Positions 53,531 through 53,786 of a stretch of 53,786 bases of DNA are shown piece by piece (the stretch's first letter is position 1; each line of letters starts with the position of its first letter). The translations under genes and the position numbers were made by a program. The DNA is from an uncultured Eggerthellaceae bacterium (GTDB lineage Bacteria > Actinomycetota > Coriobacteriia > Coriobacteriales > Eggerthellaceae), in assembly GCA_910577495.1 (NCBI GenBank), contig CAJTML010000001.1:48292-102077 (forward strand), in the 5' to 3' direction. The notes below the pieces were generated by a model, which saw only the letters and a list, made by a program, of their open reading frames with translations, was not told where the DNA came from and did not search any database.

Positions 53531-53786
53531 TTATCCCTTAAGATCGACGTTTTTCGTATCGGTAATGAGCATGCAACCCGGGGCGTGCGTGATGGCGAAG
53601 GGGGGCTTGCTGTTCATGACCACCGATTGCGGTGTGACGCCGCATGCCCAAAAAACTGGCACTTCACCAGGGTAGATGTCAACCGGATCACCAAATTCAG
53701 GATGCGGGATATCGCGCACGCCAATGACGGATGGATCCCCAATATGCATGGGCGCGCCGTGCACTTTCGGGATGGCGCCCGAGATC
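53531..53786 (-). CDS. YcsI/DUF1445-type putative hydro-lyase (D-glutamate cyclase family), C-terminal part
   Basis: The frame is open to the right edge, so only ~84 C-terminal residues are present. They carry VHGAPMHIGDPSVIGV, VPVFWACGVTPQSVVM and ITHAPGCMLITD, typical of the DUF1445 family that commonly accompanies pxpA. Family members include a D-glutamate cyclase making 5-oxo-D-proline, which would link directly to 5-oxoprolinase. The first part of the gene is outside the window. Confidence 0.85.
   Translation of the reverse strand, partial: ISGAIPKVHGAPMHIGDPSVIGVRDIPHPEFGDPVDIYPGEVPVFWACGVTPQSVVMNSKPPFAITHAPGCMLITDTKNVDLKG

Overview
The window reads as a chromosomal segment of an anaerobic, heterotrophic, Gram-positive-type bacterium of moderate G+C content (about 50-55 % by eye, not computed). 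A member of the Coriobacteriia (Actinomycetota) is the best inference. The reasons are a sortase-anchored surface protein with an LAPTGD signal, the MEP isoprenoid genes inside a pyrH-frr-uppS-cdsA-dxr-rseP-ispG-proS run, a T-box leader, and a complete Hyf-type formate hydrogenlyase locus. Genus cannot be fixed from sequence alone, and a Firmicute is not strictly excluded. No rRNA, tRNA, CRISPR array, prophage or insertion sequence was seen.

Layout. 1-3233: the 3' part of recN, convergent with a DHA2-type MFS exporter that carries a C-terminal CBS pair. 3500-7076: a T-box leader with a UGG (Trp) specifier, then a four-gene ECF transporter (S, A, A', T), probably a tryptophan importer. 7128-8821: a hipBA toxin-antitoxin module whose promoter lies inside a perfect 17-bp inverted repeat. 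8936-11381: a Pro/Gln/Ala-rich small membrane protein and two tandem endonuclease IV paralogues, the second lacking most metal ligands. 11586-13091: an HtrA-type protease. 13295-25117: the housekeeping run pyrH, frr, uppS, cdsA, dxr, rseP, ispG, proS, interrupted between dxr and rseP by an esterase / stand-alone adenylation enzyme / GNAT cassette. 25118-25803: a gene-free, repeat-rich stretch. 25804-28139: a LysR regulator divergent from an EamA transporter. 28386-33101: a 1571-residue wall-anchored protein with a C-type lectin domain. 33205-33876: a one-polypeptide RelB/DinJ-PIN fusion.

34297-50683 is the metabolic centrepiece, a same-strand run encoding formate hydrogenlyase. It contains two polyferredoxins, a Cys-type formate dehydrogenase H, hydrogenase subunits HyfB, C, E, F, G, H and I, the accessory protein HycH, the maturation peptidase HycI, a FocA-type formate channel, FdhD, a beta-carbonic anhydrase and a ClC-family channel. 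Formate would enter by FocA and be oxidised by FdhF. Electrons would pass through the Fe-S proteins to the membrane [NiFe] hydrogenase, and the CO2 could be hydrated by the carbonic anhydrase. HyfD is absent, so the complex has two large antiporter-like subunits instead of three.

50930-53786: a phasin-like helical protein, a second intergenic repeat copy, a HTH regulator fused to membrane segments, and on the minus strand pxpA plus the end of a YcsI/DUF1445 gene for 5-oxoproline / D-glutamate-type metabolism.

The most unusual items are the degenerate second endonuclease IV, the RelB-PIN fusion with eroded catalytic residues, the orphan adenylation-GNAT-esterase cassette, the ECF ATPase pair whose defects fall in one composite site, the PDZ-less RseP homologue with a cytoplasmic insertion, and the carbonic anhydrase/ClC extension of the formate hydrogenlyase locus.
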